Source: Alteromonas sp. BMJM2 (GTDB lineage: Bacteria > Pseudomonadota > Gammaproteobacteria > Enterobacterales > Alteromonadaceae). Taken from it: 64,000 nucleotides of DNA. This document shows positions 8,252 to 17,287 of this stretch, piece by piece. The translations under genes and the position numbers were made by a program. The DNA is taken from positions 1 through 64,000 of the forward strand of contig NZ_JAPVOT010000012.1 in assembly GCF_027257845.1 (NCBI RefSeq), written 5' to 3'. A model generated the notes under the pieces. It was not told the DNA's origin and ran no database searches. It saw only the letters and a list, made by a program, of their open reading frames with translations. Positions within the stretch are counted from its first letter, which is position 1. Each line of letters starts with the position of its first letter.

Positions 8252-10828
8252 CTATTCGTTAACAATAAACAATTTATCATCGTCGGCATCTATCTTAACC
8301 GTAGACTCTGGCGCCAAGTCACCAGAAAGCAATTGCTGGGCTAATGGGTTTTCTATTTGAATTTGAATCGCCCGTTTAAGTGGTCTAGCCCCAAAAATAG
8401 GGTCGAAACCAGCCTCTGCTAGTTTGTCCATCGCACGACCAGTTAGCGTGAGTTTGTATCCTTTCTCTGTCAGCCTCGCTCTTAATGATGCAAGCTGTAT
8501 TTTTGCAATCGCTTTTATCTGCTCTTTGCCTAGAGGATGGAACACAACAATATCGTCAACACGGTTTATAAATTCAGGGCGGAAGTGCTGGCCCACCACA
8601 TTCATCACCATCGACTTCATTTCATCGTACTGGCTTTCATCGTGCTTATCTTGAATGACATCTGAGCCAAGATTAGACGTCATGATTACTACGGTATTTT
8701 TAAAATCTACCGTGCGACCTTGACCGTCTGTTAGTCGACCGTCATCAAGCACCTGAAGCAGAATATTAAATACGTCTGGATGCGCTTTTTCCACTTCATC
8801 TAGAAGTATGACTGAATAAGGCTTACGACGAACTGCTTCGGTTAAATACCCACCTTCTTCATACCCCACATAACCAGGAGGGGCGCCAACAAGGCGAGAA
8901 ACCGAATGCTTTTCCATAAACTCAGACATATCTATTCTGATCATGGCGTCTTCGGTATCAAACATAAAGCCAGCCAGCGTTTTACAGAGCTCTGTTTTAC
9001 CCACCCCCGTAGGTCCTAAAAATAGAAATGAACCGATGGGACGGTTGGGGTCAGCTAGTCCTGCTCGAGAGCGACGAATTGCATTAGACACCGAGTGCAC
9101 AGCCTCTTCTTGCCCTACCACTCGCTTGTGCAGTACATCTTCCATTCGCAGTAACTTGTCCCGCTCACCTTCCAACATTTTAGATACCGGAATGCCGGTC
9201 CACCGAGACAGTACATCTGCTATTTCGTTATCCGTCACTTTATTTTTAACAAGCTTAGTTTCACGAGTCTCGCTTTCGGCAGCGTGCTCTAATTTAGCTT
9301 CAAGTTCTGGAATTCGCCCATATTGAAGCTCAGACATACGGTTGAGATCTGATGCTCTGCGGGCAATCTCTAAATCTAACTTAGCTTGCTCGAGCTCGGA
9401 CTTTATTGTCTGCGTGCCCTGCATAGCATCTTTTTCATCAAGCCATACTTTTTCGAAAGCAGCATATTTAGTTTCCGCCTGCTCTCGTTCAAGCTCTATC
9501 ATTTCTAAGCGCTTATGACTGGCATCGTCCGTCTCTTTAGCCAACGCTTGTTCTTCTAGCTTCAACTGAATGATTCGACGCTCAAGCCTGTCCATATCTT
9601 CAGGCTTTGAATCTATTTGAAGTCGAATACTTGATGCGGCTTCGTCAATTAAATCAATGGCTTTATCAGGTAGCTGTCTGTCGCTTATATAACGATGAGA
9701 CAGACTTGCAGCCGCTACGATAGCAGGGTCGGTAATATCAACAGAGTGGTGGAGCTCGTAACGCTCTTTAAGGCCGCGCAATATAGCAATAGTGTCTTCA
9801 ACGCTTGGCTCTTCCACTAATACCTTTTGGAATCTGCGCTCTAATGCAGCATCTTTTTCTATGTATTGACGATACTCATTAAGAGTGGTCGCTCCTACAC
9901 AATGAAGTTCCCCGCGAGCGAGCGCTGGTTTAAGCATATTACCTGCATCCATGGCGCCATCACCTTTACCGGCTCCAACCATGGTGTGAAGCTCGTCAAT
10001 AAAGAGAATAACTCGTCCCTCTTCCTTCGACAGTTCATTAAGAACCGCTTTTAAACGTTCTTCAAATTCACCGCGGTATTTAGCACCAGCAATTAGTGCC
10101 CCCATGTCTAAAGACAGAACTCGCTTATTCTTAAGCCCTTCGGGAACTTCGCCGTTAATTATTCGCTGTGCTAGGCCTTCGACAATTGCCGTTTTACCCA
10201 CACCTGGCTCACCAATTAATACCGGATTATTCTTTGTACGGCGCTGCAACACTTGAACAGTGCGGCGAATTTCATCGTCTCTGCCGATGACTGGGTCAAG
10301 TTTGCCCTGCTCCGCTCGTTCGGTAAGGTCAGTAGTATATTTTTCTAATGCCTGACGCACATCTTCAGCATTCGGGTCGGTAACCGTTTGACCACCGCGC
10401 ATATCATCAATTGCTGCCTCTACGATGTCTTTGGTCACGTTGAGGCTTCTTAAAATTTCACCGAGTCGACCTTTATCGTCTATGGCGGCAACAACGAAAA
10501 TTTCAGAAGTGATGTAGTCGTCTTTACGCTGCTGTGCAATCTTGTCACACATATTAAGTAAGATAACGCTATCTTTACCTAACTGAACTTCACCGCCAAT
10601 TCCCTCAATACGAGGTAACCTCTCTATCGCTTGGCTTAATGCCGAACGCAGCGCATTAACGTTAATTTTTGCTTGGTCAAGTAATGGTCGCACCGAACCG
10701 CCCTGCTGGTTGAGCATGGCCGTCATTAAGTGGACAGGTTCTATGTATTGATGGTCTCGACCCAATGCAAGTGATTGAGCATCGGATATAGCGAGCTGAA
10801 ATTTACTGGTAAATCTGTCTAATCTCAT
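8252..10828 (-). CDS. clpB: ATP-dependent chaperone ClpB (disaggregase)
   Basis: Hexameric AAA+ machine that pulls polypeptides out of aggregates together with DnaK. The 858-residue length matches E. coli ClpB (857). The order is a Clp N-domain (1-150), AAA1 with Walker A GEPGVGKT (about 206-213) and Walker [10 protein letters not shown], a coiled-coil middle domain rich in Glu/Lys/Arg (about 400-530), then AAA2 with GPTGVGKT and [14 protein letters not shown]. The C-terminal domain has [10 protein letters not shown]. The middle domain distinguishes it from ClpA and ClpC. The gene is usually under the heat-shock sigma factor; I could not see a clear promoter upstream. Monocistronic with its own terminator. 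Confidence 0.97.
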   Translation of the reverse strand: MRLDRFTSKFQLAISDAQSLALGRDHQYIEPVHLMTAMLNQQGGSVRPLLDQAKINVNALRSALSQAIERLPRIEGIGGEVQLGKDSVILLNMCDKIAQQRKDDYITSEIFVVAAIDDKGRLGEILRSLNVTKDIVEAAIDDMRGGQTVTDPNAEDVRQALEKYTTDLTERAEQGKLDPVIGRDDEIRRTVQVLQRRTKNNPVLIGEPGVGKTAIVEGLAQRIINGEVPEGLKNKRVLSLDMGALIAGAKYRGEFEERLKAVLNELSKEEGRVILFIDELHTMVGAGKGDGAMDAGNMLKPALARGELHCVGATTLNEYRQYIEKDAALERRFQKVLVEEPSVEDTIAILRGLKERYELHHSVDITDPAIVAAASLSHRYISDRQLPDKAIDLIDEAASSIRLQIDSKPEDMDRLERRIIQLKLEEQALAKETDDASHKRLEMIELEREQAETKYAAFEKVWLDEKDAMQGTQTIKSELEQAKLDLEIARRASDLNRMSELQYGRIPELEAKLEHAAESETRETKLVKNKVTDNEIADVLSRWTGIPVSKMLEGERDKLLRMEDVLHKRVVGQEEAVHSVSNAIRRSRAGLADPNRPIGSFLFLGPTGVGKTELCKTLAGFMFDTEDAMIRIDMSEFMEKHSVSRLVGAPPGYVGYEEGGYLTEAVRRKPYSVILLDEVEKAHPDVFNILLQVLDDGRLTDGQGRTVDFKNTVVIMTSNLGSDVIQDKHDESQYDEMKSMVMNVVGQHFRPEFINRVDDIVVFHPLGKEQIKAIAKIQLASLRARLTEKGYKLTLTGRAMDKLAEAGFDPIFGARPLKRAIQIQIENPLAQQLLSGDLAPESTVKIDADDDKLFIVNE

Positions 10829-10938
10829 AACCTCAACCTTAAAATGAAAATTTCTTTATATTGTATTTATGGGAGCTTATGAATGATGATTCAAGTCAGT
10901 TATGTTAAAGATGATGAAAAACTTGATTCAGCGCAACA

Positions 10939-11724
10939 TTATCTAAAACCAATGACACTGACAATTCTGCCTGTGGCACCGTAATTATCGTGGGTCGCTT
11001 TTCGATGGGAATAAAACAAGTCATTTTGGCAGTAAGTACACAAATTGCTTTGCGTTATATGTTGAATACCAAGACGAGCTAGCTGCAAATTTGCTATGTT
11101 TGGCAAGTTGAGTAGATACTTACCCGTCTCTTTTTTTTGCTTCACGCTGTTTTTATAGTGAGAAAACTTATCGGCTAACGACGCATCAACTTCGTAACAC
11201 TCTCCGCAAATGGCTGGGCCAACCCAGGCAACAAGTTGTGAAGGTTTACTTGAGAAATGCGCAACTGCGTTAGCAATAATGTTAGCTTCAAGCCCTTTCC
11301 ATCCTGCATGGATAGCCGACACCTCTTTCCCTCGCCTATCGCTTAACAACACAGGAACACAATCTGCGGTCATCACTGCACAAAAATGTGCTGCATTAGA
11401 AGAGAATGAGGCATCGGCAACAATGGACGACGCAGGTAACGTGACCACTGTCTCGCCATGCACCTGCTCTAACCACGTTATCTTATCGCTGCAAGGCAAT
11501 CGCGCGCGATTGTCGCTGACATTTTTAATGTCATCGCCAACATGCGCTCCTATGTTGAACCCTACATAGTCATTTCCGCTGTCATTTTCTTGAGCGATGC
11601 TATTTACCAGAGCGTTGCTCTCTACCGTAGCTTTTCCGCTAACGCCTGAGCAGCGTGTGGATGTGTAAGCCACTACGTTATCGGGAAAGCATTCTGGAGT
11701 AATGAAACGCTCACTTAACGACAT
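10939..11724 (-). CDS. pgeF: Peptidoglycan editing factor / purine nucleoside phosphorylase, YfiH-LACC1 family
   Basis: A 261-residue cytosolic protein of the YfiH (PgeF) family. Family members have copper/zinc-dependent oxidase or purine-nucleoside phosphorylase/deaminase activity, and E. coli YfiH prevents wrong amino acids from entering peptidoglycan stems. Metal-site motifs are visible: HAGWKGLEANI, GPAICGECYEV and CTYCQNDLFYSHR. It starts four bases after the rluD stop and is clearly cotranscribed with it; rluD-yfiH-clpB order is conserved in gammaproteobacteria. A spaced run of T residues about 100 bp downstream precedes clpB, which probably has its own promoter. Confidence 0.9.
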   Translation of the reverse strand: MSLSERFITPECFPDNVVAYTSTRCSGVSGKATVESNALVNSIAQENDSGNDYVGFNIGAHVGDDIKNVSDNRARLPCSDKITWLEQVHGETVVTLPASSIVADASFSSNAAHFCAVMTADCVPVLLSDRRGKEVSAIHAGWKGLEANIIANAVAHFSSKPSQLVAWVGPAICGECYEVDASLADKFSHYKNSVKQKKETGKYLLNLPNIANLQLARLGIQHITQSNLCTYCQNDLFYSHRKATHDNYGATGRIVSVIGFR

Positions 11725-11728
11725 ATAT

Positions 11729-12712
11729 CTAAATCATATCTTCCGGGTTTTCTTTGGTGTCTTGTCTAACCGCTTCTAACAAAGACTGCATGTCGTTAGG
11801 CAAAGGGGCTTTCCACGTCATCCACTCTTCACTTTCTGGATGGAAAAACGAAAGTTGTGCTGCGTGAAGAGCCTGTCGCTGAAAACCTCTCAATGCATCG
11901 ATAAAACTTTCAGATGCGCCTTTAGGTAACCGAGGGCGTCCACCATAAGTTTGATCGCCTAGCAAAGGATGCTTCAAATGCGCCATATGTACTCGAATTT
12001 GATGTGTTCTACCTGTTTCAAGCTTTAAGCGAATATGTGTGTAGGCTCGAAACTTTTCAATCACTCTAAAGTGAGTAATTGCAGGTTTACCGTCTTCTCT
12101 TACGGCCATGAGCGTGCGCTTGGTTGCATGACGACCGATAGGTTCATCCACTACACCACCAGCAACCATGGTACCCATTGCAATTGCTTCGTATTCCCTG
12201 CTCATCTCTCGACGCTGAAGCTGATCAACTAAATGGGTTTGCGCTGGTACGGTCTTCGCTACAACCATCAGGCCTGTTGTGTCCTTATCAAGGCGGTGAA
12301 CAATACCTGCACGAGGAACGCGATCGATGTCGGGCACGTGGTTAAGCAGCGCGTTAAGCACGGTACCGCTTGGATTTCCGGCTCCCGGATGAACGACTAA
12401 GTCTGCAGGTTTATTTATCACCATAATATGCTCATCTTCAAAAACGATGTTCAGAGCGATATCTTGAGCGACACTTGTTACCTGAACATCCATTTCTGCG
12501 CGAACGGTAATAACTTCGTCTATTTGCATTTTATGGCGTGGAACCGTGATAACCTCGCCATTTACTGCAACGTTGCCATCCTGAATCCAAGTTTTTAACT
12601 TTGAACGTGAATATTCAGGGAACAAATCGGCCAAAGCCTGATCTAAACGTAAACCAAAATGGGCGGCTTGTGTTGAAGCCTCTAATTGAATTGTGTTTGG
12701 CACTTGCGTCAT
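11729..12712 (-). CDS. rluD: 23S rRNA pseudouridine synthase RluD
   Basis: Converts uridines 1911, 1915 and 1917 in helix 69 of 23S rRNA to pseudouridine. An S4 RNA-binding domain occupies about 15-75 (LDQALADLFPEYSRSKL), followed by the catalytic domain with the family signature HRLDKDTTGLMVVAKT carrying the nucleophilic Asp. LETGRTHQIRVH is the second conserved block. The frame opens at 12724, but the ATG at 12712 has AGG seven bases upstream and gives the expected N-terminus (MTQVPNTIQ). First gene of rluD-pgeF, divergent from bamD. Confidence 0.95.
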   Translation of the reverse strand: MTQVPNTIQLEASTQAAHFGLRLDQALADLFPEYSRSKLKTWIQDGNVAVNGEVITVPRHKMQIDEVITVRAEMDVQVTSVAQDIALNIVFEDEHIMVINKPADLVVHPGAGNPSGTVLNALLNHVPDIDRVPRAGIVHRLDKDTTGLMVVAKTVPAQTHLVDQLQRREMSREYEAIAMGTMVAGGVVDEPIGRHATKRTLMAVREDGKPAITHFRVIEKFRAYTHIRLKLETGRTHQIRVHMAHLKHPLLGDQTYGGRPRLPKGASESFIDALRGFQRQALHAAQLSFFHPESEEWMTWKAPLPNDMQSLLEAVRQDTKENPEDMI

Positions 12713-12897
12713 AACACCTAACATTGCGTGTAAAAAGGGTATTATAACAAGTATTCACCCTGTACACTGCGTTGTTTGCGAATTTGTATGGTTTTTCTCA
12801 TCGTTAGTACGTTAGAATGCGGGCAACGTGTTGTTGTTTAACACATGAGCGTAGACAGCGAAGTATTAAAACTGTTTAGCAGGAATATAGAATTATT

Positions 12898-13665
12898 ATG
12901 AAATCATTTCGTCTTTTAGCGCCAGTTTTCCTAGGTGCTATGGTGACCTTAACAGGTTGCAGCTCTTCAGAATCTGAAGAGGAAAAAATTGTACTTGCAA
13001 ACATGGGTGCACAACAACTTTACGACAGAGCTTCTGAAAGCATGGAAGTGGGCAATTTCAGCGCCGCTGCGCAAACGCTTAGCGCACTAGATTCTCGCTA
13101 TCCTTTTGGCCCATTGTCTCACCAGGTTCAACTCGATCTTATCTACAGTTACTACAAGTCGGGTAAAATTGACGAAACATTGGCTACAGTTGACCGCTTT
13201 ATTCGCCTTAACCCTAATCATTCAGATGTAGATTACGCGTACTATATGCGTGGGTTAACGAATATGGAATCAGACAGCAATCTTTTTCAAGAGCTGCTGA
13301 CAATAGACCGCTCTGACAGAGACCCATCAAAATCTCGTCAAGCGTTTGAAGATTTCAGACGGCTAATTGAGCAATACCCAAACAGTAAATACGCCCCTGA
13401 TGCTAAAAAGCGTATGCTGCATATTAAAGACAGACTAGCCAGATATGAAATTGCTATTGCTCGTTTCTACATGCGCCGCCAGGCTTACGTAGCTGCAGCG
13501 AATCGCGGTCGGTATGTCATTGAACACTTTCCTGATACAACGCAGGTGAGGGACGCCCTTGAGATAATGGTGTCGAGTTATGAACAACTTGGATTGGATG
13601 ACTTGCGTTTAAACGCTATGAAGACGTTAAAACTGAACTTCCCAGAAAGCGACTTTATCAGCTGA
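12898..13665 (+). CDS. bamD: Outer-membrane assembly lipoprotein BamD
   Basis: Essential lipoprotein of the BAM complex, which folds beta-barrels into the outer membrane. A lipoprotein signal peptide ends in LTGC with the lipidated Cys21. TPR-like helical repeats follow (YDRASESMEVGNFSAAAQTL, YPFGPLSHQVQLDL, YPNSKYAPDAKKRM, YEQLGLDDL). The 255-residue length is normal. It is divergent from rluD, an arrangement conserved from E. coli to Pseudomonas. No sigma-E-type GAACTT box is visible in the 185-bp gap. Confidence 0.95.
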   Translation: MKSFRLLAPVFLGAMVTLTGCSSSESEEEKIVLANMGAQQLYDRASESMEVGNFSAAAQTLSALDSRYPFGPLSHQVQLDLIYSYYKSGKIDETLATVDRFIRLNPNHSDVDYAYYMRGLTNMESDSNLFQELLTIDRSDRDPSKSRQAFEDFRRLIEQYPNSKYAPDAKKRMLHIKDRLARYEIAIARFYMRRQAYVAAANRGRYVIEHFPDTTQVRDALEIMVSSYEQLGLDDLRLNAMKTLKLNFPESDFIS

Positions 13666-13700
13666 TAAGGTTGCTGCTAACATCCACTAGCTCAAAGCAA

Positions 13701-13727
13701 AAAAAACGCACCTTCGGTGCGTTTTTT
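13701..13727. terminator. Bidirectional intrinsic terminator between bamD and the chrR-like gene
   Basis: CGCACC (13707-13712) pairs with GGTGCG (13716-13721), extended by six A residues on the left and six T residues on the right. It separates convergent bamD and the ChrR-type anti-sigma gene. Confidence 0.85.
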
Positions 13728-13749
13728 ATTTATTGGAGCTTTTTCTAGC

Positions 13750-14448
13750 CTATCTGAAGAACAGATGACTGAACGGGTTGAGCAATCGAGCTAAACCTGA
13801 CGTGAAGTGTAATGGCTGATCCACAATACTGAAAACCAAACACCCTTCCTTCGTATCCGACTTAGGGGTGTGGGTCTTGTTACCATCCATAAAAATGAAA
13901 TCGCCAGTATCGTAATTAGCTAAACCATCACTGAATTCACCGTCGATAACCAACGTATACTCAGTACCTCTGTGGGTATGCTCAGGAACACTTCCGCCAC
14001 TGCCCATAAAGATAAAGTTCGCCACACCTTGATTACCTAAATCAACAGGTGCTTGCCAGAGCTTTCCGACCAAACTAGACCAGTTGCCCGTTTTGTCGAT
14101 ATAGCGATGCAATGTACGTGGTAGTTTAAAGGCACGACCATCTAGCTCAATCGTTACCGACTTCTCCTTGAAGCTGCTCGTCTCTTTAGACGTTCTAGCA
14201 TCAGACTCTATTGACGACGGTGCCTGCGTTATTTGAGACAACATATCGCCAAACTGAGCAGACTCGTCAAAACTCTCTTCTATTTCTAACACCATGTCAG
14301 CCGCTAGGCTTTCAGTTTCGCTTTCAATTCGCATTTGACACTGCTCACACATGTCACAGTGTGCAGATACCAATAGCGATACAGCTGGCGTAAGACTGCC
14401 CACAACGAATTCTGTAATCTGTTGAGGACTTGGGTGAAACTTAATCAT
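13750..14448 (-). CDS. chrR: ChrR-type zinc anti-sigma factor with cupin domain
   Basis: Holds the partner ECF sigma factor inactive until the cell meets singlet oxygen or a related stress. The N-terminal zinc anti-sigma domain shows His5 and H30-x3-C34-x2-C37. The C-terminal cupin domain (about 100-215) carries metal ligands H157, H159, E163 and H193 (EHTHRGTEYTLVIDG, then THTP). These match the two-domain ChrR of Rhodobacter. Its start overlaps the sigma gene by 8 bp, so the two are translationally coupled in equal amounts. The middle linker (about 55-95) is Ser/Glu-rich. Confidence 0.88.
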   Translation of the reverse strand: MIKFHPSPQQITEFVVGSLTPAVSLLVSAHCDMCEQCQMRIESETESLAADMVLEIEESFDESAQFGDMLSQITQAPSSIESDARTSKETSSFKEKSVTIELDGRAFKLPRTLHRYIDKTGNWSSLVGKLWQAPVDLGNQGVANFIFMGSGGSVPEHTHRGTEYTLVIDGEFSDGLANYDTGDFIFMDGNKTHTPKSDTKEGCLVFSIVDQPLHFTSGLARLLNPFSHLFFR

Positions 14449-15052
14449 TGTCGTTCAGCATACCTTTTAAACGTTGAAGTGCTAGTCGAGTTCTCGACTT
14501 CACTGTACCTAATGGGATAGATAGTTCGTTTGCAACTTCTTGCTGAGATTTGCCATCTATATAGATAGCTTCAATTACTGCTTTTTGTTTAACCGGTAAC
14601 GCTTCAAACATATACCCAATTTGCTCGAGCGTAACTTGCTCGTCAAGGGGCGCTTCGTTTAAATCTGCTGTTTGTTCGCACAATACTGGCCACAAGTCAT
14701 CAGAGCATACGTCTTCTTTTCTGTTTTGTAGCTTGCGCAGCATATCGAAACGTATGTTTCGTGCAATTGTGAATATCCATGTAGATGGCGACCCCTTTTC
14801 AGCATTGAAAAGGTGGGCTTTTTGCCACACATTAGACATTGTGTCTTGTACTAGCTCCATCGCTAAAGCTTCATTACCCATTTGTTTTAATGCGTAGGAG
14901 CGAAGGCGAGGTGCAAAATAATTGAAAACTCGAGAAAATGAGCGTTTACAGCGAGCGTCAGCAACCGCTACAAGGTATTCAGACATTTCGGTAGCACATT
15001 CTTTTGGTTTGATTGTGCTATTGCTTTGTTCCAATGGAATTCCAACTAACAT
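14441..15052 (-). CDS. ECF sigma factor, RpoE/ECF11-like partner of ChrR
   Basis: A 203-residue extracytoplasmic-function sigma factor. Region 2 is at about 40-110 (FNYFAPRLRSYALKQMGN, TWIFTIARNIRFDMLRK) and region 4 at about 145-200 (ALPVKQKAVIEAIYIDGKSQ, then LGTVKSRTRLALQRLKG). Pairing with a ChrR cupin anti-sigma factor places it in the ECF11 group, whose known members answer singlet oxygen. This is distinct from the envelope-stress RpoE at 52 kb. The N-terminus is about 20 residues longer than usual, so a downstream ATG at 14986 is possible, though it has no ribosome binding site. The Cfa-type operon at 16.1-20.6 kb is the likely target. Confidence 0.88.
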   Translation of the reverse strand: MLVGIPLEQSNSTIKPKECATEMSEYLVAVADARCKRSFSRVFNYFAPRLRSYALKQMGNEALAMELVQDTMSNVWQKAHLFNAEKGSPSTWIFTIARNIRFDMLRKLQNRKEDVCSDDLWPVLCEQTADLNEAPLDEQVTLEQIGYMFEALPVKQKAVIEAIYIDGKSQQEVANELSIPLGTVKSRTRLALQRLKGMLNDND

Positions 15053-15089
15053 AATATTCGTCCGCTTTTCCGTTTTGGTTGCATCATAC

Positions 15090-15114
15090 TACGGCTTTTT
15101 GACTTAAAACGTTC
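15090..15114 (-). promoter_or_regulatory. Candidate ECF-type promoter upstream of the sigma/anti-sigma pair
   Basis: On the minus strand, GAAC (15114-15111) is followed after 17 bases by CGTA (15093-15090), about 38 bp before the sigma-factor ATG. GAAC/CGTA is a general ECF promoter shape and would fit autoregulation. It does not match the TGATCC-type -35 I recall for Rhodobacter RpoE, so confidence is low. Confidence 0.3.
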
Positions 15115-15178
15115 GGAGAAATCGCACTTTGCGCGTTACGATTTTGTAATGAAGCTGTCATGTTGTTCAAATGACGCA

Positions 15179-15754
15179 TTAACCTATTAACGTAGACAGA
15201 TACTTTAGCAAGTAAGTGCATTCTCGTTGTTCGAGAAAATGCTGCTTTTGCGAACCGTCTACTGGTAATAGTTCTAGCCATCTATTTAATACCCAGTTCG
15301 GACTATCAAATTTCGGCTCATCGTATAACGATGCTAACTCTTCATAATTCCCGAATATTTCTTTAAGTCGCTCGTCCATAGGCGCTATTTGTTGAGTTGA
15401 TAGGTCACAATTCCATGAATCGATGGGATTACACACCCCCGTTCTCAATTCATCTTTTTCGACAAGAATGTCTTCGACCTCAACTAGGTGTGAACCAGCA
15501 ACCTTTATGCCAAGCAAGCCATCGTCAAGCATATCAAAGTCGACCACTGTGGCGTACGTGCCTATTTTATGTATGTGCTCGTTCGCCGATTTATCGCCGT
15601 TAGCATTTAACATACACATTACAAACCCTTTGTTTTCGGCGCATGCCTCTTTAACCATGCGCACATATCTGGGTTCAAAAATTCGTAACGCCATCCTCCC
15701 CTCTGGTAACAGATGGGCAGACAATGGGAATAAAGGAAAACGATTATTACTCAT
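15179..15754 (-). CDS. Lon N-terminal (substrate-binding) domain protein
   Basis: A 191-residue stand-alone homologue of the Lon protease N-terminal domain, with no ATPase or protease part. The fold is marked by FPLFPLSAHLLPEGRMALRI at the start, then EPRYVRMVKEA, GTYATVVDFDMLDDG and LNRWLELLPVD near the end. The ATG at 15754 is chosen because GGAAG precedes it and the family begins with this Phe-Pro-Leu strand; the frame is open to 15829. Function of these proteins is not established. It lies between the ECF sigma gene and its presumed target operon, upstream of and parallel to the sigma gene. Confidence 0.8.
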   Translation of the reverse strand: MSNNRFPLFPLSAHLLPEGRMALRIFEPRYVRMVKEACAENKGFVMCMLNANGDKSANEHIHKIGTYATVVDFDMLDDGLLGIKVAGSHLVEVEDILVEKDELRTGVCNPIDSWNCDLSTQQIAPMDERLKEIFGNYEELASLYDEPKFDSPNWVLNRWLELLPVDGSQKQHFLEQRECTYLLKYLSTLIG

Positions 15755-16117
15755 ACACCACACTTCCAAGAATACATAAAGAGTTACGGAAGTGGGTACG
15801 AATTGGATCCATATGAGAAATATTTTCACACCGCCTTTTTTACACTTGATCTAATCTCTAGCAAAAGCGGTAATGTTGTTAAGTTCATCGACGTTATATT
15901 AGAAAGAGTTAATTAAATTCAAGTGCTTGTGTCATCTTTTATAACGAGCCATTCTTTGGAATCAGAAAACACACGAACACAGTAGCGCTGAACCTTGCGC
16001 ACTAATAGCACACTAATACTGGTACACGCGCTGTATAAGATAAGTCATATATTGATTTAGTTATTCAGAACCTATTACCTGAGAAGTAGACATGCCAAGG
16101 CGTGCAGAGGATTTAGT
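15755..16117. other. Intergenic region upstream of the ECF-linked operon
   Basis: This 363-bp gap separates divergent units and must carry the promoter of the five-gene operon. TGATCT at 15847-15852 followed 18 bases later by TAATGT (15871-15876) is a possible ECF11-like pair, but it would leave a leader of about 240 nt, so I do not call it as a promoter. GAGGA before the ATG at 16118 is a clear ribosome binding site. No gene is seen. Confidence 0.4.
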
Positions 16118-16549
16118 ATGGAAGTCATTCAACGATTTTGTAAAATTTACACAGACATTTGTAAAATATCCACCGAGGATCTTAATGAGATTTATTCACA
16201 AAATATCGTATTCATAGATCCTATCACCACCCATCGAGGTCTTGATGCGGTGAAGTCATATTTCAGCAACCTTCTTGAGCAAGCCGACACCTGTAAATTC
16301 AATATCGCTGACATACTAGAATGTGCGCCCTCAAAGTGTAACGTTACACATATTGCAAATTGGACAATGACCTTAACCTTAAAAGGAAGCGATAAGGTTA
16401 TTACTTTAGATGGAACCACTCAACTAGGAGTGAAAGACGACATCATTGTTTATCACAAGGATTATTACGATTTGGGCGAAATGGTCTATGAACACGTACC
16501 TTTATTAGGTTTCGTGATTAAAAAGATAAAAGGAAGACTCGCCAAATGA
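16118..16549 (+). CDS. SnoaL/NTF2-like fold protein, first gene of the ECF-linked operon
   Basis: A 143-residue protein with the shape of the NTF2/SnoaL superfamily: an N-terminal helix, FIDPITTHRGLDAVKSYF typical of the alpha-beta cone, and later strands (NWTMTLTLKG, GTTQLGVKDDIIVYHKDYYD). Such proteins bind or isomerise small hydrophobic molecules; the specific ligand is unknown. The stop overlaps the start of the SDR gene (ATGA), showing translational coupling. Homologous small proteins occur in Vibrio and Shewanella clusters with Cfa and DUF1365. Confidence 0.75.
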   Translation: MEVIQRFCKIYTDICKISTEDLNEIYSQNIVFIDPITTHRGLDAVKSYFSNLLEQADTCKFNIADILECAPSKCNVTHIANWTMTLTLKGSDKVITLDGTTQLGVKDDIIVYHKDYYDLGEMVYEHVPLLGFVIKKIKGRLAK

Positions 16550-17265
16550 CAACATTGCTAATTACCGGAGCAACATCGGGGATCGGAAAAGCACTTGCTG
16601 AGCATGCAGCCCAAAAGGGTTACGACGTAATTGCGTGCGGCAGAAATGAAGAAGCGCTAAGTGAATTAGCACGCCATGAGAACATCACTTCATGTCAATT
16701 TGACGTGTCATCACTTGATGATACTAAAAATGCGCTAAAAGATATTCAGTTTGATATCGCGATTTTAAATGCGGGTACTTGTGAGTACGTCGATATTGAT
16801 CAATTTGAATCCGATATGTTTCGCAGAGTATTCGAACCTAACTTTTTCGGTGTAGTTAATTGCGTAGATGCATTCATCCATAACCTTAAAGCGGGTAAGA
16901 CCTTAGTTATTGTAGATAGTATGGCTAGATTACTTCCCTTTACTCGTTCACAAGCCTATGGCGCAAGTAAAGCAGCACTGCACTACTTTACGAAAAGTCT
17001 CGAAGTAGACTTGCACGACAGAGGCGTTAAGGTACAAGCAGTATCGCCTGGTTTTGTAGAAACGCCGTTAACAGAAAAGAATGATTTTGATATGCCAATG
17101 AAAATAACTGCTCAAGAAGCGGCCGAAAGTATGTTGAAAGGGATTGAAAGCGATAAACGTACGATATTTTTCCCGAAAATGTTTGGCTATATATTAAGGT
17201 TAATGAATGTATTACCATCTGGTCTGCAAAAGCGATTGTCCCTGTCCATGCGCAACGACAAATGA
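16546..17265 (+). CDS. Short-chain dehydrogenase/reductase
   Basis: A 239-residue NAD(P)-dependent oxidoreductase of the classical SDR family. The nucleotide-binding TGATSGIG is at 7-14, the structural NAG at 75-77, and the catalytic triad is Ser125 (VDSMARL), Tyr138 and Lys142 (YGASK). Substrate unknown; context with a CFA-type methyltransferase and an amine-oxidase-like flavoprotein points to lipid modification. It overlaps the preceding gene by 4 bp and is followed after 22 bp by the flavoprotein. Confidence 0.88.
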   Translation: MTTLLITGATSGIGKALAEHAAQKGYDVIACGRNEEALSELARHENITSCQFDVSSLDDTKNALKDIQFDIAILNAGTCEYVDIDQFESDMFRRVFEPNFFGVVNCVDAFIHNLKAGKTLVIVDSMARLLPFTRSQAYGASKAALHYFTKSLEVDLHDRGVKVQAVSPGFVETPLTEKNDFDMPMKITAQEAAESMLKGIESDKRTIFFPKMFGYILRLMNVLPSGLQKRLSLSMRNDK

Positions 17266-17287
17266 GTAGTTTAAGAGAAATATAATA

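Noticed and set aside
15847..15876. TGATCT-N18-TAATGT as an ECF11 promoter for the cfa operon
   Set aside because: The -35 differs from the remembered TGATCC and the -10 is poor, and the leader would be about 240 nt; not strong enough to call.
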